DNA of 64,000 nucleotides from Fragilaria crotonensis (GCA_022925895.1 JAKSYS010000014.1:207807-271806), one strand, 5' to 3'. Counted from the first letter of the stretch, positions 45,487-56,063 are shown. A program made the numbers and translations. The notes: a model not told the origin generated them from the letters alone.

Positions 45487-48290
45487 TTATCCACTGACCT
45501 TAGCCTTGGCGTCATTCTTAGATACTGCTTCACCCTCTTGCTTTGGTTCATCTCGGCTGAAAACGACAGCTTCTTCACCCTCTTCAAGCTGTTCGCCAAC
45601 GCTAGGATCGCGCCTTTGCGAATATTCGTCAAAAAAGCGGATGAAACGCTCAGCATAGAGATCCGGGTGGATGCAACTGGCATCTTGCCATCCTGATCCA
45701 CGAGCACGACGGTACCTAGCCTCGACTCGTTTTCGCGTATTGTACTGCTGAAGGATATCAATGATTCCAACGTAAAAAATTTTGCCTTCGCAGATGTGCT
45801 CTTTCCCGGTACCAGTACCTGTCTTGAACTTGATGGGTAGCTCAAAACCGGTGGTATCCATCATTAAACCACCGTCTTTTCGATCAGACAGCGGCTGCAC
45901 GAAAGCGCCCACCTTCAGCTTGTCTAAAGCGGAGTCACACGTGCACGTCTCACCTAGCGAACAGAATCGACAACGCCTTGGCACCATCCGCCTGTAACCA
46001 TGGATATCATACAAGCGATGGAACGGCCAGTAAACTTGCTCAATGGTTTGTTCTTTCTTGAGGTCAAGAACTTCCATGGCCTTTCTGGACATCTTAGCCT
46101 TGTCGATAGGGTTGCTAGCAGAGCCTTCAAGGTAACTGTTGTCATCATCGTCGTCTAGCCCATATTCATGCAGGGCAAGCTGTGCAAAGCGCTTTTCGTT
46201 CTCCTTCGATACGTCGTTATGCTGGTCAAACTCGTCCATAGAAAGATCAGGAGCGGAAGAGTTCTTATTCAAAAATCGACGGATCGGAGAACGCGGAGGT
46301 GATACCGAACCGGAATCTTCTCTATACACCAGTTCGTCACCCATCGATTTGGAGCGTAAATGTTCCCGACTATCGTGCTTTGAGCTAGAGCCGATTGTTG
46401 GCAAGGAGCTGTGTCCGGGAGATGTTGCATCTCTTAAGGAAGTCCGAAGGAGCTCACGGAACTTAGAGGTTTCTTTTCGAGAATCGCTGAAACGAAACCC
46501 AGTGGTGCCACTGCCCTTCTCCTTTCTTGTTCCACTTTTGGTTGGGGGGATGTGATGAATGCCAATCAGTAGCGAATAGTCCATAATCTTCATTTCTTTC
46601 ATGAACTCGCAGTCAGCGACAATTTGCTTCCGTACTCGTGCACGCGTGGTCGGATTAAGGACCAGAGCACTATCAGGCAAACCTTCCCTCAGGTCGTTGT
46701 CCTTTTTAACATCTTGTCCTGGTTTGGCCCATCGGCCTGTTACAGATCCCTTAAGATCATAAAAAGATTGGAGGTACTTGTCAGTGTAGTAGACAGAGTT
46801 CATGATGACGAATTTGACATTTCTTCGCAAATGAAATAGCTTCACACGATACATTCCAAGAAATTTGGTCAGCATGGTGTTCGGATTCTGACTGCAGTGA
46901 CGAAAATAATGGGGGAGAACTGGAAACGCACAAACATTAGCGAACGAAAACGTGCACAAATGAAGAGAAGACCGTAACTTACTTCGACGCAAGAACTTGC
47001 TTTCAGCGTTGGTCATGGTTTTGATCATAAATTTACCATCGCTCGAGTAAAAGAAAAATTGCCCGCTTTTTGCATTCGAGATAAATTCGATAAAGTTCGC
47101 GTTTCCGCACACCGAAAGCAGAAAGTCAAACTCGTTTATTCCAAAAAGACGACGCAAGTAGGCGAAGGCCACAGGAGAGTAATCTTTGAATTTGAAGCTG
47201 TGACCCAGCTGGTGCGAAGGAGTCCTGGGACCGCCGGTGGGCTTAAGCTTATACTTCTCTGTCGCCATGAAATCGTCACTTGTCAACCATCGTTTTTCGT
47301 CGTTGGTCATACGCGCATTTGTTGTGCCAATGGAAGTTCGCACTCCCAACATCACGGCAATCGATAAAGCGTAGAGCTCGTGTTTACCATCGATAACCTG
47401 CACCACTTGTGAGAGCCAGAATATAGCCCAGGGAAAATCGAGCGCATCTCTTACCTTTCCTTTGACATAAGATTTGCGGTTTTGTCGTTCGACACCTCGC
47501 TTTCTGCGTCGTCGCCATCTCTGGTTAGAAATTATATCGTGAGGATCAGCGAGGGCAAGCACTGCAGAAAAAATATGTTAGTTTTTCGATCCGTTCTCAC
47601 GCTGCCGTCTGATAGTTGATGTTGCTTACACTTTTTTCCAGTTTCAATCGTGGCAGCCATCACGTCCGCAGGGACATGTTGGACTCCATCAAAAACGCCG
47701 AGATTCTGATTGTCCCTTTCAGCTACAAAGCCAGGCAAGTTGTCTTCATGGTGTTCCTCCAAAACCTCATCATCTGGGTCTGAATCTTCGTCATCCTCTT
47801 CTTCAACAATGTAAATCTCTCCCGACCCATGTTGGTCACGATGCGGGGGGATGCGAGGGGGTTTTCCACGCTTGTTACCCATACCCCGCTTGGTTGCTTT
47901 CTTGACAATGTTGCGAACTGTCTGAACATGGATCTTGCGTGCTAGCTTAGCGGCCTTGTTCACATGCACATCAGCATTAGCTCGAAGGGCTTCCGCTGCC
48001 GGCGTATCATCGTCAATGCTCGGGTTGTTCAATGATCCGAGTATTTCAACCGGGAGTCCACCGGGAGATTCAGATGGGAGGAATCCAATGACAGTGCTCG
48101 AAGTTCCCGAGGAAGTTGTCATGCTATAAGTGTACTCTTCAGCAGAGTCGCTGTCTTCTGGTGCGGAGGGCAGGCACTCAGACTTGAGGCTCATTGGCTG
48201 TCGGGAGGGAAGACCCTCGTCCGTTACGGCTCCTCTATCCGTCTCTGGATGAGGGTCGAGAGCAACAATTTCGTCTTCAACGACGGTCAT
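45487..48290 (-). CDS. Phosphatidylinositol phosphate kinase (three exons)
   Basis: PIP kinase of the PIP5K/PIP4K family, producing PtdIns(4,5)P2 or a related lipid at membranes. Exons 47630-48290, 46983-47561 and 45487-46919 join to 890 residues; introns are 68 bp (GTAAGC...TCTGCAG) and 63 bp (GTAAGT...TTCCAG). The second intron happens to be a multiple of three without a stop, but splicing restores FLRRILPHYF. N-terminal part: acidic, then basic. Kinase core: FKDYSPVAFAYLRRLFGI, the G-loop SGQFFFYSSDGKFMIKT, YDLKGSVTGR, MDYSLLIGIHH and YVGIIDILQQYNTRKRVE. A long insert between MDYSLLIGIHH and the C-terminal lobe is Ser- and Asp-rich. Type I versus II specificity cannot be fixed from the visible activation loop. 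Confidence 0.92.
46920..46982 (-). other. Phase-1 PIP kinase intron that leaves the frame open
   Basis: 63 bp, GTAAGT...TTCCAG, no in-frame stop. Retention would insert 21 residues into the conserved ESKFLRR|ILPHYF junction. Confidence 0.8.
47562..47629 (-). other. PIP kinase intron 1
   Basis: 68 bp. Donor GTAAGC follows ACTGGAAAAAAGT and acceptor TTTTCTGCAG precedes TGCTTGCC; the join gives ETGKKLLALADPHD. Confidence 0.75.
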
Positions 48291-48931
48291 CGTGTCTGGT
48301 TTGACGAAGTCCCTTCGCTTTGAGTCACGATTCTACAAGGTGCAAAATAGGAGAAACGTGGACAGCAGTAAGATCTCAGTCCAGTTAGAAAGATTCGTTG
48401 CTGTTTTCCTCACGTGATGGTGCAAAAGGTTGCTGCAACAAAAACGTTAGCGAAAAAAGCCTCTCGGTCTAATTCTTGTAAACTACCAAGAGGAAATCCC
48501 CTCTCGATGATCAGCAGCTTCCTTCACTTCACAAGTCCTTCTAGGAGAACAACTTGCAGCAATTATTGTGGTTGCGTAAAAGTTGAACTGATGCAAAAGC
48601 AGCACAAGTTCCGTTCAACTTTTAGGTGTCTGTGAGTCACTGTAGTTAACCTGATGCACGGGGCGCAACAAAATTTCAGCGTATCTGCAAATATTCCTCC
48701 CGGTTTTATTGACGGTGCACAACGTGTGAAACATGTTAGTTTGTAGTTTGTAGTTGTAGTACTCCCGTAGAACCAGTCGGTTGATGTGACATATGACATA
48801 CTCGAGTACAAGTATTATTTGTGCAGTAGATAGTCCCAAGGATATGCTACTATAATAGGCGACGGTAGAGAGAGTAGAGTTGTACATAGTACAAGGTATC
48901 TGGTACCTGGTACCAGGTACCAGTTAGTACG
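48291..48931. other. Intergenic DNA between the PIP kinase and the DIRS element
   Basis: No gene recognised. The last 40 bp before the element are repeated GGTACC words. Confidence 0.45.
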
Positions 48932-48932
48932 C

Positions 48933-49029
48933 GGGATGCGTATCCTTTCCCGCCTCAGCGGCTGTTCGACGTCCTGGTCGGTCCTATGACGGTGTAGTGT
49001 TATGTGGTAGTGGCTAATAAATAGTGGTA
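48933..49029 (-). repeat. B2 repeat, outer part
   Basis: Matches 50023-50119 almost exactly. Interrupted at the TA at 49028-49029 by the MITE. Confidence 0.9.
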
Positions 49030-49626
49030 CCACATAAAAAGTGCCTGGAGCCGTTATTTTAACCCCGTTGTGGACTAAAGATATCTCGCTCAAAAATGCT
49101 TTGATTTCAAGTCTGTTTGCTTACAAATAGTGTTCAATGTTCTTGACTATCCAGTGCATTAATCATTCTTGTACTGAAGCAAGAATTGACAAAGTTGTTG
49201 CTGAACTTGCGAAGCTCATTTTTGCATTTAAAGGCTCCAGGCACTTCATTTAAATGTATACGTACCTTAAGACATTTTTTAGGCATCGGTTGAGATTTTT
49301 CACCCCATTCGACCATGATTTCTCGTACTAGGTTTTTACTGCTACAGAGTTTTTCCCTATTGGTGGTACGCGATCAATGAGGTGAAAACCCGAAGGGGGT
49401 GAAAAATTGCCGACCCTCAACATGCAGTTGCATTCACAACCCCAGTTTACTAATCGGTTCGTTAACTGCTCTAGATGACATTGCTGTATTGCATATCAGA
49501 GATCAACTCGGCTGTGCTTATGTCCATTGAATTCTTGAAATTGAGTGACTTCTTTGTAGGAGGAGTCGAAAAAACCCCGTTTAACGGCTCCAGCGGTCGA
49601 AACGGCTCCAGGCACTTTGTATGTGG
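49030..49626. mobile_element. 597-bp MITE with TA target duplication
   Basis: Splits the B2 repeat exactly where B1 is continuous. Ends are inverted repeats CCACATAAAAAGTGCCTGG and CCACATACAAAGTGCCTGG (26 bp with one mismatch, continuing GAGCCGTT), flanked by TA on both sides (49028-49029 and 49627-49628). A TA duplication points to the Tc1/mariner superfamily. No coding capacity is seen. A second internal copy of the CGGCTCCAG end motif lies near 49580-49600. Confidence 0.9.
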
Positions 49627-49628
49627 TA

Positions 49629-49728
49629 GTGGGTGATTGGTGGTGGTGACAACTTTACTAGGTGTTACCGTAGCCAGCCACCCCGGATGGACTGTAGCGC
49701 TGTCTGACAGTGCCTACCGTCCGGTGCG
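49629..49728 (-). repeat. B2 repeat, inner part
   Basis: Matches 50121-50220. It is followed by a 15-bp linker (GAGTGGGCGGGTGGG) before A2. Confidence 0.9.
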
Positions 49729-49743
49729 GAGTGGGCGGGTGGG

Positions 49744-50022
49744 CGAAAAACTTCCGCTAGCTCTGTAGCTCCTGCTCTTCACACACCGTGGTAGCCTAAC
49801 TAGTAGTAGGCTCCTCGACACTCGTGTGAGATGATCTTGCCGTCGCAATGGTAATTGCCACAACAATGAGCGAATTCGAGCTGCTGTCGTCTCCTGTTCA
49901 AGTGCCGAGTTCTTTAACGAAGTTGTCCACGCCCCCCGTCGTACTGTGGACATGTAGTGAACGTGTGTGACGGGGGCGTCGTGTGTCTGACCTCAACCGT
50001 CCGTCTTCCCTGCCGCTGACGG
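49744..50022 (-). repeat. A2 repeat of the DIRS element
   Basis: 279 bp, apparently identical to A1 (55713-55991). It encodes the same N-terminal peptide as the start of the gag ORF, which here is cut off after about 70 codons. Confidence 0.92.
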
Positions 50023-50220
50023 CGGGATGCGTATCCTTTCCCGCCTCAGCGGCTGTTCGACGTCCTGGTCGGTCCTATGACGGTGTAGTGTTATGTGGTA
50101 GTGGCTAATAAATAGTGGTAGTGGGTGATTGGTGGTGGTGACAACTTTACTAGGTGTTACCGTAGCCAGCCACCCCGGATGGACTGTAGCGCTGTCTGAC
50201 AGTGCCTACCGTCCGGTGCG
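50023..50220 (-). repeat. B1 repeat of the DIRS element
   Basis: 198 bp, continuous copy of the B repeat. The recombinase ORF stops inside it (50206). Confidence 0.92.
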
Positions 50221-51465
50221 TCCCAAAGGCCAGCGGCAGAAGGAGGGGCCGAAGGCGTGGGTGGGGAGAAGATTAAGAAGGGTGAGACGGAAGGAGCCGC
50301 CGCGCAACATGGCGGCGGAGAGACCCGTCATCACCGGCTGTGCTTGCATGTAAATAGCGGTACATTTCGTCGGACCGCCAGCGCCCGACAGGCGAATACG
50401 GTCGCTGTCGATGCCGGCACAGAGGAGGGCCATCGCGCCACCGGCACGCGTGGAGCGAACGCTGACATCGGTGACGGTGTAGGCAGGGTCAGGGTGGAGG
50501 AGGAGGGCCGCACGGATGCGGCGGGTCAGGTCCGTAGCAGCCACGTAGCGGAAAGGCGATGATGCGGAGTCGCGAAAGGCGTTGAGAGGAGTGTCGGCAG
50601 TGGCGGCGGACTGTCGAAGCGTCGCCACCCGAGCGGCGACACTGAGGACCGGGCATAAGTGCGGGTGACCAGAGCGCCCGTGGCCGATTGTTTCGTTCCG
50701 GACGCCATTTTTCTGTTCACGGAAGGTGAGGCAGACAAAAGTTGCCGCGAGGAGTTCCGAGAGAGGACATGTCAGCGTGTCCAAGGAGCGCGAGCCAATC
50801 CAGAGTTGGACGTCACGCAGGCGAAACAGGGGCCCCCCAGTAGGATGTTTAGGGGCGCCCAAATATTCGCCGGGGCGAAGGAGGAAGTAAAAACCGAGGA
50901 CGAGGCAATCGGCCGCTGCCTGAGCAGCCATGCGGCAGGATTCTAACTGGGCATGGGCCCACACACGGGCAACCACCGAGAGCGGCAACGGTTTGACGCG
51001 GACTGGAGGTGCATCGTCCTTTTTCCAGGACTGGAACAATGTGGTCAGGCGAAAGTCGACATCCCCATGGGTGTTTAAACGAGGGTCAGGGGCCCCCATC
51101 CCGGCGTACGCCTGACCCACCGCTCGTAGGGCGTCCTCCACTGTCCTAGAGCGGACAGCGTGGCGGCCGGGCGCAATCGATCCGGTTCGATAACGCTGTG
51201 CAAAGAGCTGCAAGAGTGGGATGGGGTCTCGGGCCAAGCGATATGGGCTGAGATTGAGGCTGGTACAAAATTGCTCCCACAGTTGCCAGCTGGAGTGGGC
51301 GGAGGCAGTGCGCTGTCGGGAAACCCGTCGAGCCGTCGCTTCTTGCACAGCGCCCCAGTCAAGGCAGAGTTGGTGGCGCTCGGGAGCCGGTGCAAACTCC
51401 ATGAGAGAGCCTGAGGGAAGGAGTGTTGAAAGAAGGTGAGAAAATCGGTGTCGGACAAATCCCAT
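50206..51465 (-). CDS. Tyrosine recombinase of the DIRS element
   Basis: Would integrate the circular cDNA by site-specific recombination in place of a DDE integrase. 419 codons, overlapping the RNase H frame by about 390 bp, so the true start is probably inside the overlap. A SAM-like core-binding region (AYAGMGAPDPRLNTHGDVDF) precedes the catalytic part. First Arg lies in the DIRS-typical block GFYFLLRPGEYLGAP. Box II reads VRSTRAGGAMALLCAGI, then IRLSG, and the candidate nucleophile Tyr is in TAIYMQAQPVM. The usual HxxR is written S-T-R here. The C-terminal tail runs into the B1 repeat, a normal feature for such elements. Confidence 0.88.
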   Translation of the reverse strand: MGFVRHRFSHLLSTLLPSGSLMEFAPAPERHQLCLDWGAVQEATARRVSRQRTASAHSSWQLWEQFCTSLNLSPYRLARDPIPLLQLFAQRYRTGSIAPGRHAVRSRTVEDALRAVGQAYAGMGAPDPRLNTHGDVDFRLTTLFQSWKKDDAPPVRVKPLPLSVVARVWAHAQLESCRMAAQAAADCLVLGFYFLLRPGEYLGAPKHPTGGPLFRLRDVQLWIGSRSLDTLTCPLSELLAATFVCLTFREQKNGVRNETIGHGRSGHPHLCPVLSVAARVATLRQSAATADTPLNAFRDSASSPFRYVAATDLTRRIRAALLLHPDPAYTVTDVSVRSTRAGGAMALLCAGIDSDRIRLSGAGGPTKCTAIYMQAQPVMTGLSAAMLRGGSFRLTLLNLLPTHAFGPSFCRWPLGRTGR

Positions 51466-53455
51466 CGGCGGCTGGCGGCATCAGCCATGGCATTGACGGG
51501 ACCAGGAATATAGTGGTGCCGTGCCAGGTACCGGTGATGGCGTTGATGCAATGCATTGTACCGGAGCAGGTAGGCGCGGGCGGCCACCGACGTGGACGAC
51601 CCTTTGGTGGACCAGGATACGGCGGCACGATTATCGCCGGCGAGCCAAATGGTGCGTTCGCGTACATCGCTCGCCTGAGCGAGGACGTCCTTGTGCGCGA
51701 TCATTCCTGCGAGCTCGAGATCTGAGATAGAGAGCGTGCCCGAAGGATTGTCGAGCGTCACGAGCGCGCGGGAAATGCGAGGCTCAAACCGTTCGCGCCA
51801 TACAATGGGGGCTGTGTGACCATCAACGGGCAGCCAGACGCCCCCCATGCCAATCTGGCAAGCGTCACTGGCCCCGACATGGGTCGGCCACGTTGGAACA
51901 AGCTCGGGCAGTCGTGTCGAGCGAGTTGCCAGTGTCCGGAGAAGGTACTCGAAATCCGCTGCGGTATCGTAGATGTGTTGGTTGAGGCGGACGTCGTCCG
52001 TCGCCGTGGCTGAGCGCCGCTTGCAAGGCGGAGAATAACCCCCTGGCACCGGGCAATGCAGGCGACATTGAGCGGAGTTCGCCCAGCAGTTGGTGCCACT
52101 TGGTGCGAGGAAGGCGCTTTCGGGGCGGTCGCAGCCAGGTGAGAGCCTCCTGCAATCGTTCAATTCGATGTGGGGGGAGGTTGAGCGTCAACCCCTCCGT
52201 GTCAATGTCCCAGCCGAGCATGCGCTTCTGGGTGGACCAGTGAGCGTCCCCTTTGAGCATTTTCTTGCGTGACGCTGGTTCTTGGCGGCAAACTGGGTCG
52301 CCCGCTGTGACCGGACGAAAAACGTCGTCGATGGCGGATAACGCCGCGCGCAAGACTCGCCGCTGTTGCGGGCGCGTTTGCGCCAGTAATAAGAAATCGT
52401 CGACGTATACGTCGACGGCCGCCAATGGTGGACGCGGACGTGTTGGCCGACGCGTGGGGGGTTGAAACGTGGCCCGCGTGTTGTGTTCATGACCGTCGGG
52501 GGAGGTAGCAGCAACGGTTTCCAGCCGGTGCTGGCTATGCAGACGTGCGTCGACGTTGCGGGCCAGCATCGCGTTGGCCAGATCGCATGAGGTCTCGGTT
52601 AAGGCGGTGAAATACGGGGGTGATTCTACCCACCCCATCGGTAAGGCAAGTGGAAAAGCCACCAGTGGTTCACGGCCAGGTGAGTTGGGTAACGCAACCC
52701 CTAGTTGTGGTATATCCGCTATCTGCAACCATACGCGGTAAAAACCGTCAGCAATATCAATCTTTGCCATATAGACGGGTCCATATCGGGGTCCGCGTGA
52801 GCGATACTGGCGAGGATTTGTTGGAGTGCCCTCCCAAACTGCATGGCCTCGCGCGGTGCCAGGAGGACAGTTTCGCCGTTGACACCCGACCAGGTGTAAT
52901 CAACTATCAACCGGGGCGTCTGTCCCGCTGTGGGACTACCCCCAAAGGCGAGATCCGTAGCCGTGGCCAGTTCCGCACTGCACGATATGGGACCACTACC
53001 CAGTAGCCTTGTCGGCAGAAGTCCAGCATTTCTTGTGCGACAAACTCACGTTCGCCGTGGGAGGACTGATGGGAGCCTCGTTGCATGGCCATGTCCCTGC
53101 GCTCGAGGTCCCACGGCGGTGTTGCCATCGGAACCGAAGCGCCTCGTCGACGCAGATGCTCTAGCAAGCGACCGGCTCTGTGTGGGATATTGCGCACTGT
53201 CGGGGTAACATTGGACTGTCCTCGCAACTCCGTTACCAGCTGGTGCCAGCCTTTCCTTACCATCGCGCGTTCCAGCTCGAGTGCTAACTTACCGAGTGCC
53301 GCCTCCGCTTCCGTGATGTGATCAACTTTCCTTTTCTTCTGGTTGTCCGCCTCGGCTGTAAGCGTGGAAGCGCCAAGGCACCGCTCCGACGTGGCGAGGG
53401 GGTTCTCCCCCCAGGGCGGAGCCTCGAGAAGCCAGGGTGCTGCGTGTGGACACAC
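51075..53455 (-). CDS. Reverse transcriptase / RNase H of the DIRS element, frame-broken
   Basis: The RT starts within or before 53455. A Gln/Lys-rich leader is followed by FCRQGYWVVVPYRAVRNWPRLRI. The frame then shifts near 52913 (a C run) to LIVDYTWSGVNGETV, and near 52780 (a G run) to MAKIDIADGFYRVWLQIAD, the first catalytic Asp. The YxDD box is VYVDDFLLLAQ. After about 51865 the RNase H domain continues in another frame (SDACQIGMGGVW, LELAGMIAHKDVLAQ, IWLAGDNRAAVSW) down to 51075. RT and RNase H order and the DIRS-type recombinase downstream agree with the order. Three reading frames are used; at least two switches look like single-base indels. Confidence 0.85.
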
Positions 53456-53476
53456 GCCGTCACCCTGGCCGACCCG

Positions 53477-53846
53477 TCAGGTACGGGAACCCCCCGCCGC
53501 CGCCGCGGCCGGCGCCTGCAGATGCTCGCGCACGTAAGCCAACAGCCGGGTACGTTCGGCGGCCGATGCAAAGGCGCGATGTGTGAGCCTGCGCCCACAG
53601 TTCGGGAAGCAACCCCCTTTCGTCCACCATGCGACGCAAAACTCGTTCCCTGCGTCATTGGAAGGTGGGCGATGCTCCTGCATGATGCGCCTTGTCCCTC
53701 CGGCGCGGAGGGTGATCTGCGTGAATTCGCTGTCTGGCTCCAGATTGTTGATTCGCGCGACGCGTTCGGTATCCGTCGTGATGGAGGAGACACCCGTGCG
53801 TGTTGTTGAGTGCGAGGCGGCAGTCGAGATCCCGCTCGAGTACTCG
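53477..53846 (-). CDS. CCCH zinc-finger segment between gag and RT
   Basis: One minus frame in this stretch reads NEFCVAWWTKGGCFPNCGRR followed by LTHRAF, a CX8CX3CX5H cluster of the kind found at the C-terminal end of Gag-like proteins. It is followed by a helix (ERTRLLAYVREHLQ) and an Ala-rich tail. It lies out of frame with the gag ORF that stops at 53847. It may be the end of gag displaced by a frame break, or a separate small ORF. Confidence 0.55.
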
Positions 53847-55922
53847 TCACGCTCCTACATGCTGATGTGTTGTCGGTGTTGCGTCAAGGTAGATGTCCGG
53901 GATGCTCACCCAATTCGTTGACTGGTGGAATGTTCCCCTCTTCAATTCGGTCAACATACCGTCGAAAACCGGAACTGGTATACCGGCCACGCCAGCCGCA
54001 ACGTTCGTTGCCACCGACGAAAGATAGTCATGCACATTGAGCTGTATAGCTCGAACAATACGGGCGTGGTACGTGGCGGCGATGCCTGGGTGCCGCGCGA
54101 GATGCTGGTACTGCTCCGTGATGAAAGGCGCGATGTTCTGCAAGCTTGCCGCGGCATTCCACATGGCCACAGTGAACGGGTGTGGTGCGCCCGCGCCTTG
54201 AAACAAGCACTGGCACAGCACGGCGAAGCGCGTCATAGTGATACACACGTCCGAGATATCTCGAGGAAATTGTACCTTCTCCGACTCGCGAATCGTCCTA
54301 TAATCCGCCAAGCTTGCGTTGTGCTCACCTTGTGCCAGTTGGTTTCCTACGTTGGCTGCTGACAGTGCGAGGTAATGTTGATCCGTGCCCGCATATGCGA
54401 CCAAGAAAGGCTGGCAGCCGGAGGTCAAATCGTCCGCGCCATATCCCGTGAACTGAAAGCTCACAACCATCTGCTTGAGTGTGGATGTGATTACGGGAAC
54501 GTACAGCTCTGTGGATAACCCCCTGGCCATGCAGACCTTCTGGAGTTCTTGGGTGAGCACGGTGTGTTGCTCCCCTTTGTGACAGTTCGCCAGGCGATGC
54601 CACAACGGTGCCACACCATCGACCGCCTCTGCATTACAGTACTTGAGCAGCGTAGGAAACGTCTCCTTATAGGCATCCACAATGGTTCTTGGCGCTCGAA
54701 TGACGTCCTCACCCTCGCGCCCCCCTCGCGTCGCTCGTGATGCTTCGAGGATTCGCAAGGCACCGGCGAGTGTTTCGGCTCCTGGACCGCCGCCGAGTCG
54801 CTCCGGCGCCACCAGTACGGGGAGGTCGGATTGCACTTTCGCGGTAACGTACCGGTAGACCTCCGGTGGAAGGTGCAGTGGTGTGAAAGCGTGTAACACA
54901 CTCGGTAGCGCCGTCTGCGCTCCGCCACCCCCGCGTGCTGTGCATGCAGCTCTGAGCCACGCAATGACATCGTGACACGACTCAACTTCGTTTTGGGCTT
55001 GGATGGCCCCAACTATTTCTTGGTATGCCTGCTTAGGGCGTACACGACGTCGATGGATGATGAGCGAGGCGTATCGACCAGGAATGAGTTGCACGTGACG
55101 GGTGCGGATCACTTCAGTCTCTGGGTCCTGCTCTGTAAAAGGGCCTATGACGGGATCCCCATCGTTCCACGTGAGCAACAGCGTTGCCATCGCAGCTGTA
55201 GTCGGCACCCGTACTGCGTTACTGACAAGGTGAAACGTAGTGTTGGGTACGTCCACTACTGGATATTGGTGCGGAAGTATGTCGCCCATGAGACCTAGAA
55301 CGTAGTCGTTCAAACCGGTGGGATCGTCCCCTGGTGCCTCTACGTATCGAAGCAAGCGATGCACGACTACCACCTCCAAGCCCCCGTCAGCTCCTGTCAC
55401 CAACGCAAGGAATGCCATAGGCTGTCGATCGCTTAGGAATACCGTTTGGTCACGCAGTGTCGCAGGTGCAGGTACGACACCGCCGCCCGGGTCCGCGAAA
55501 CGATAGCCAGCCAGGTAGCCCCCAGTACGCGCGGGAGAGGGATTGTTAGCCGCGTCGGCATACAGCTCTCGGTAGGTGCGTGGCTGAGCTGGTACCGCCA
55601 TTGGAGCAACTGCCGGAATGGCTTCAGCAGGCGGTAGTTCTCCGCCTACCGCTGCACCATAATAGGGTTGGGCCATGTTGCGTGTATACGCTTGCTGCGC
55701 CCTAAGCCCCTCCGAAAAACTTCCGCTAGCTCTGTAGCTCCTGCTCTTCACACACCGTGGTAGCCTAACTAGTAGTAGGCTCCTCGACACTCGTGTGAGA
55801 TGATCTTGCCGTCGCAATGGTAATTGCCACAACAATGAGCGAATTCGAGCTGCTGTCGTCTCCTGTTCAAGTGCCGAGTTCTTTAACGAAGTTGTCCACG
55901 CCCCCCGTCGTACTGTGGACAT
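53847..55922 (-). CDS. Gag-like structural protein of the DIRS element
   Basis: 691 codons on the minus strand. The first 69 codons lie in the A1 repeat (ATG at 55922); another good start is the ATG at 55676 (MAQPYYGAAVGGELPP), just downstream of A1. The body is Ala/Val-rich and partly helical with no zinc knuckle of its own; a CCCH cluster follows in another frame. Identity as Gag rests on position (5' ORF of a retroelement) and size. Composition (high GC) differs from the surrounding host DNA. Confidence 0.7.
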   Translation of the reverse strand: MSTVRRGAWTTSLKNSALEQETTAARIRSLLWQLPLRRQDHLTRVSRSLLLVRLPRCVKSRSYRASGSFSEGLRAQQAYTRNMAQPYYGAAVGGELPPAEAIPAVAPMAVPAQPRTYRELYADAANNPSPARTGGYLAGYRFADPGGGVVPAPATLRDQTVFLSDRQPMAFLALVTGADGGLEVVVVHRLLRYVEAPGDDPTGLNDYVLGLMGDILPHQYPVVDVPNTTFHLVSNAVRVPTTAAMATLLLTWNDGDPVIGPFTEQDPETEVIRTRHVQLIPGRYASLIIHRRRVRPKQAYQEIVGAIQAQNEVESCHDVIAWLRAACTARGGGGAQTALPSVLHAFTPLHLPPEVYRYVTAKVQSDLPVLVAPERLGGGPGAETLAGALRILEASRATRGGREGEDVIRAPRTIVDAYKETFPTLLKYCNAEAVDGVAPLWHRLANCHKGEQHTVLTQELQKVCMARGLSTELYVPVITSTLKQMVVSFQFTGYGADDLTSGCQPFLVAYAGTDQHYLALSAANVGNQLAQGEHNASLADYRTIRESEKVQFPRDISDVCITMTRFAVLCQCLFQGAGAPHPFTVAMWNAAASLQNIAPFITEQYQHLARHPGIAATYHARIVRAIQLNVHDYLSSVATNVAAGVAGIPVPVFDGMLTELKRGTFHQSTNWVSIPDIYLDATPTTHQHVGA

Positions 55923-55991
55923 GTAGTGAACGTGTGTGACGGGGGCGTCGTGTGTCTGACCTCAACCGTCCGTCTTCCCTGCCGCTGACGG
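55713..55991 (-). repeat. A1 repeat of the DIRS element
   Basis: 5' terminal repeat, 279 bp, same as A2 at 49744-50022. The first in-frame ATG of the gag ORF lies within it. Confidence 0.92.
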
Positions 55992-56063
55992 TTAGCACCA
56001 AATGACATTAGTACAAGGTGCACAGCAGTCTACTGTACCACATCACCACCTAAAAATGGGTTA

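Larger units (their letters stand above)
48932..55991 (-). mobile_element. DIRS-order (PAT-like) tyrosine-recombinase retroelement with split direct repeats
   Basis: Transcribed on the minus strand. Order from its 5' end: A1 (55713-55991), gag-like ORF, reverse transcriptase/RNase H, tyrosine recombinase, B1 (50023-50220), A2 (49744-50022), B2 (48933-49029 plus 49629-49728, split by a MITE). The A1 ... B1-A2-B2 arrangement is the split-direct-repeat structure known for PAT elements, which use a tyrosine recombinase and create no target duplication. The A copies look identical over 279 bp. No integrase or protease of the LTR type is present. Two frame breaks occur in the reverse transcriptase (near 52913 and 52780). 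Confidence 0.9.

Noticed and set aside
49714-49953. Stand-alone 79-codon gene
   Set aside because: It is the A2 repeat copy of the gag start and is truncated; it has no independent support.
53318-53809. 163-codon plus-strand ORF within the retroelement
   Set aside because: Antisense to the element genes, GC-rich, no motif.
53284-53850. Arg-rich 188-codon ORF between gag and RT
   Set aside because: High-GC shadow frame; a neighbouring frame on the same strand contains a plausible CCCH zinc finger.
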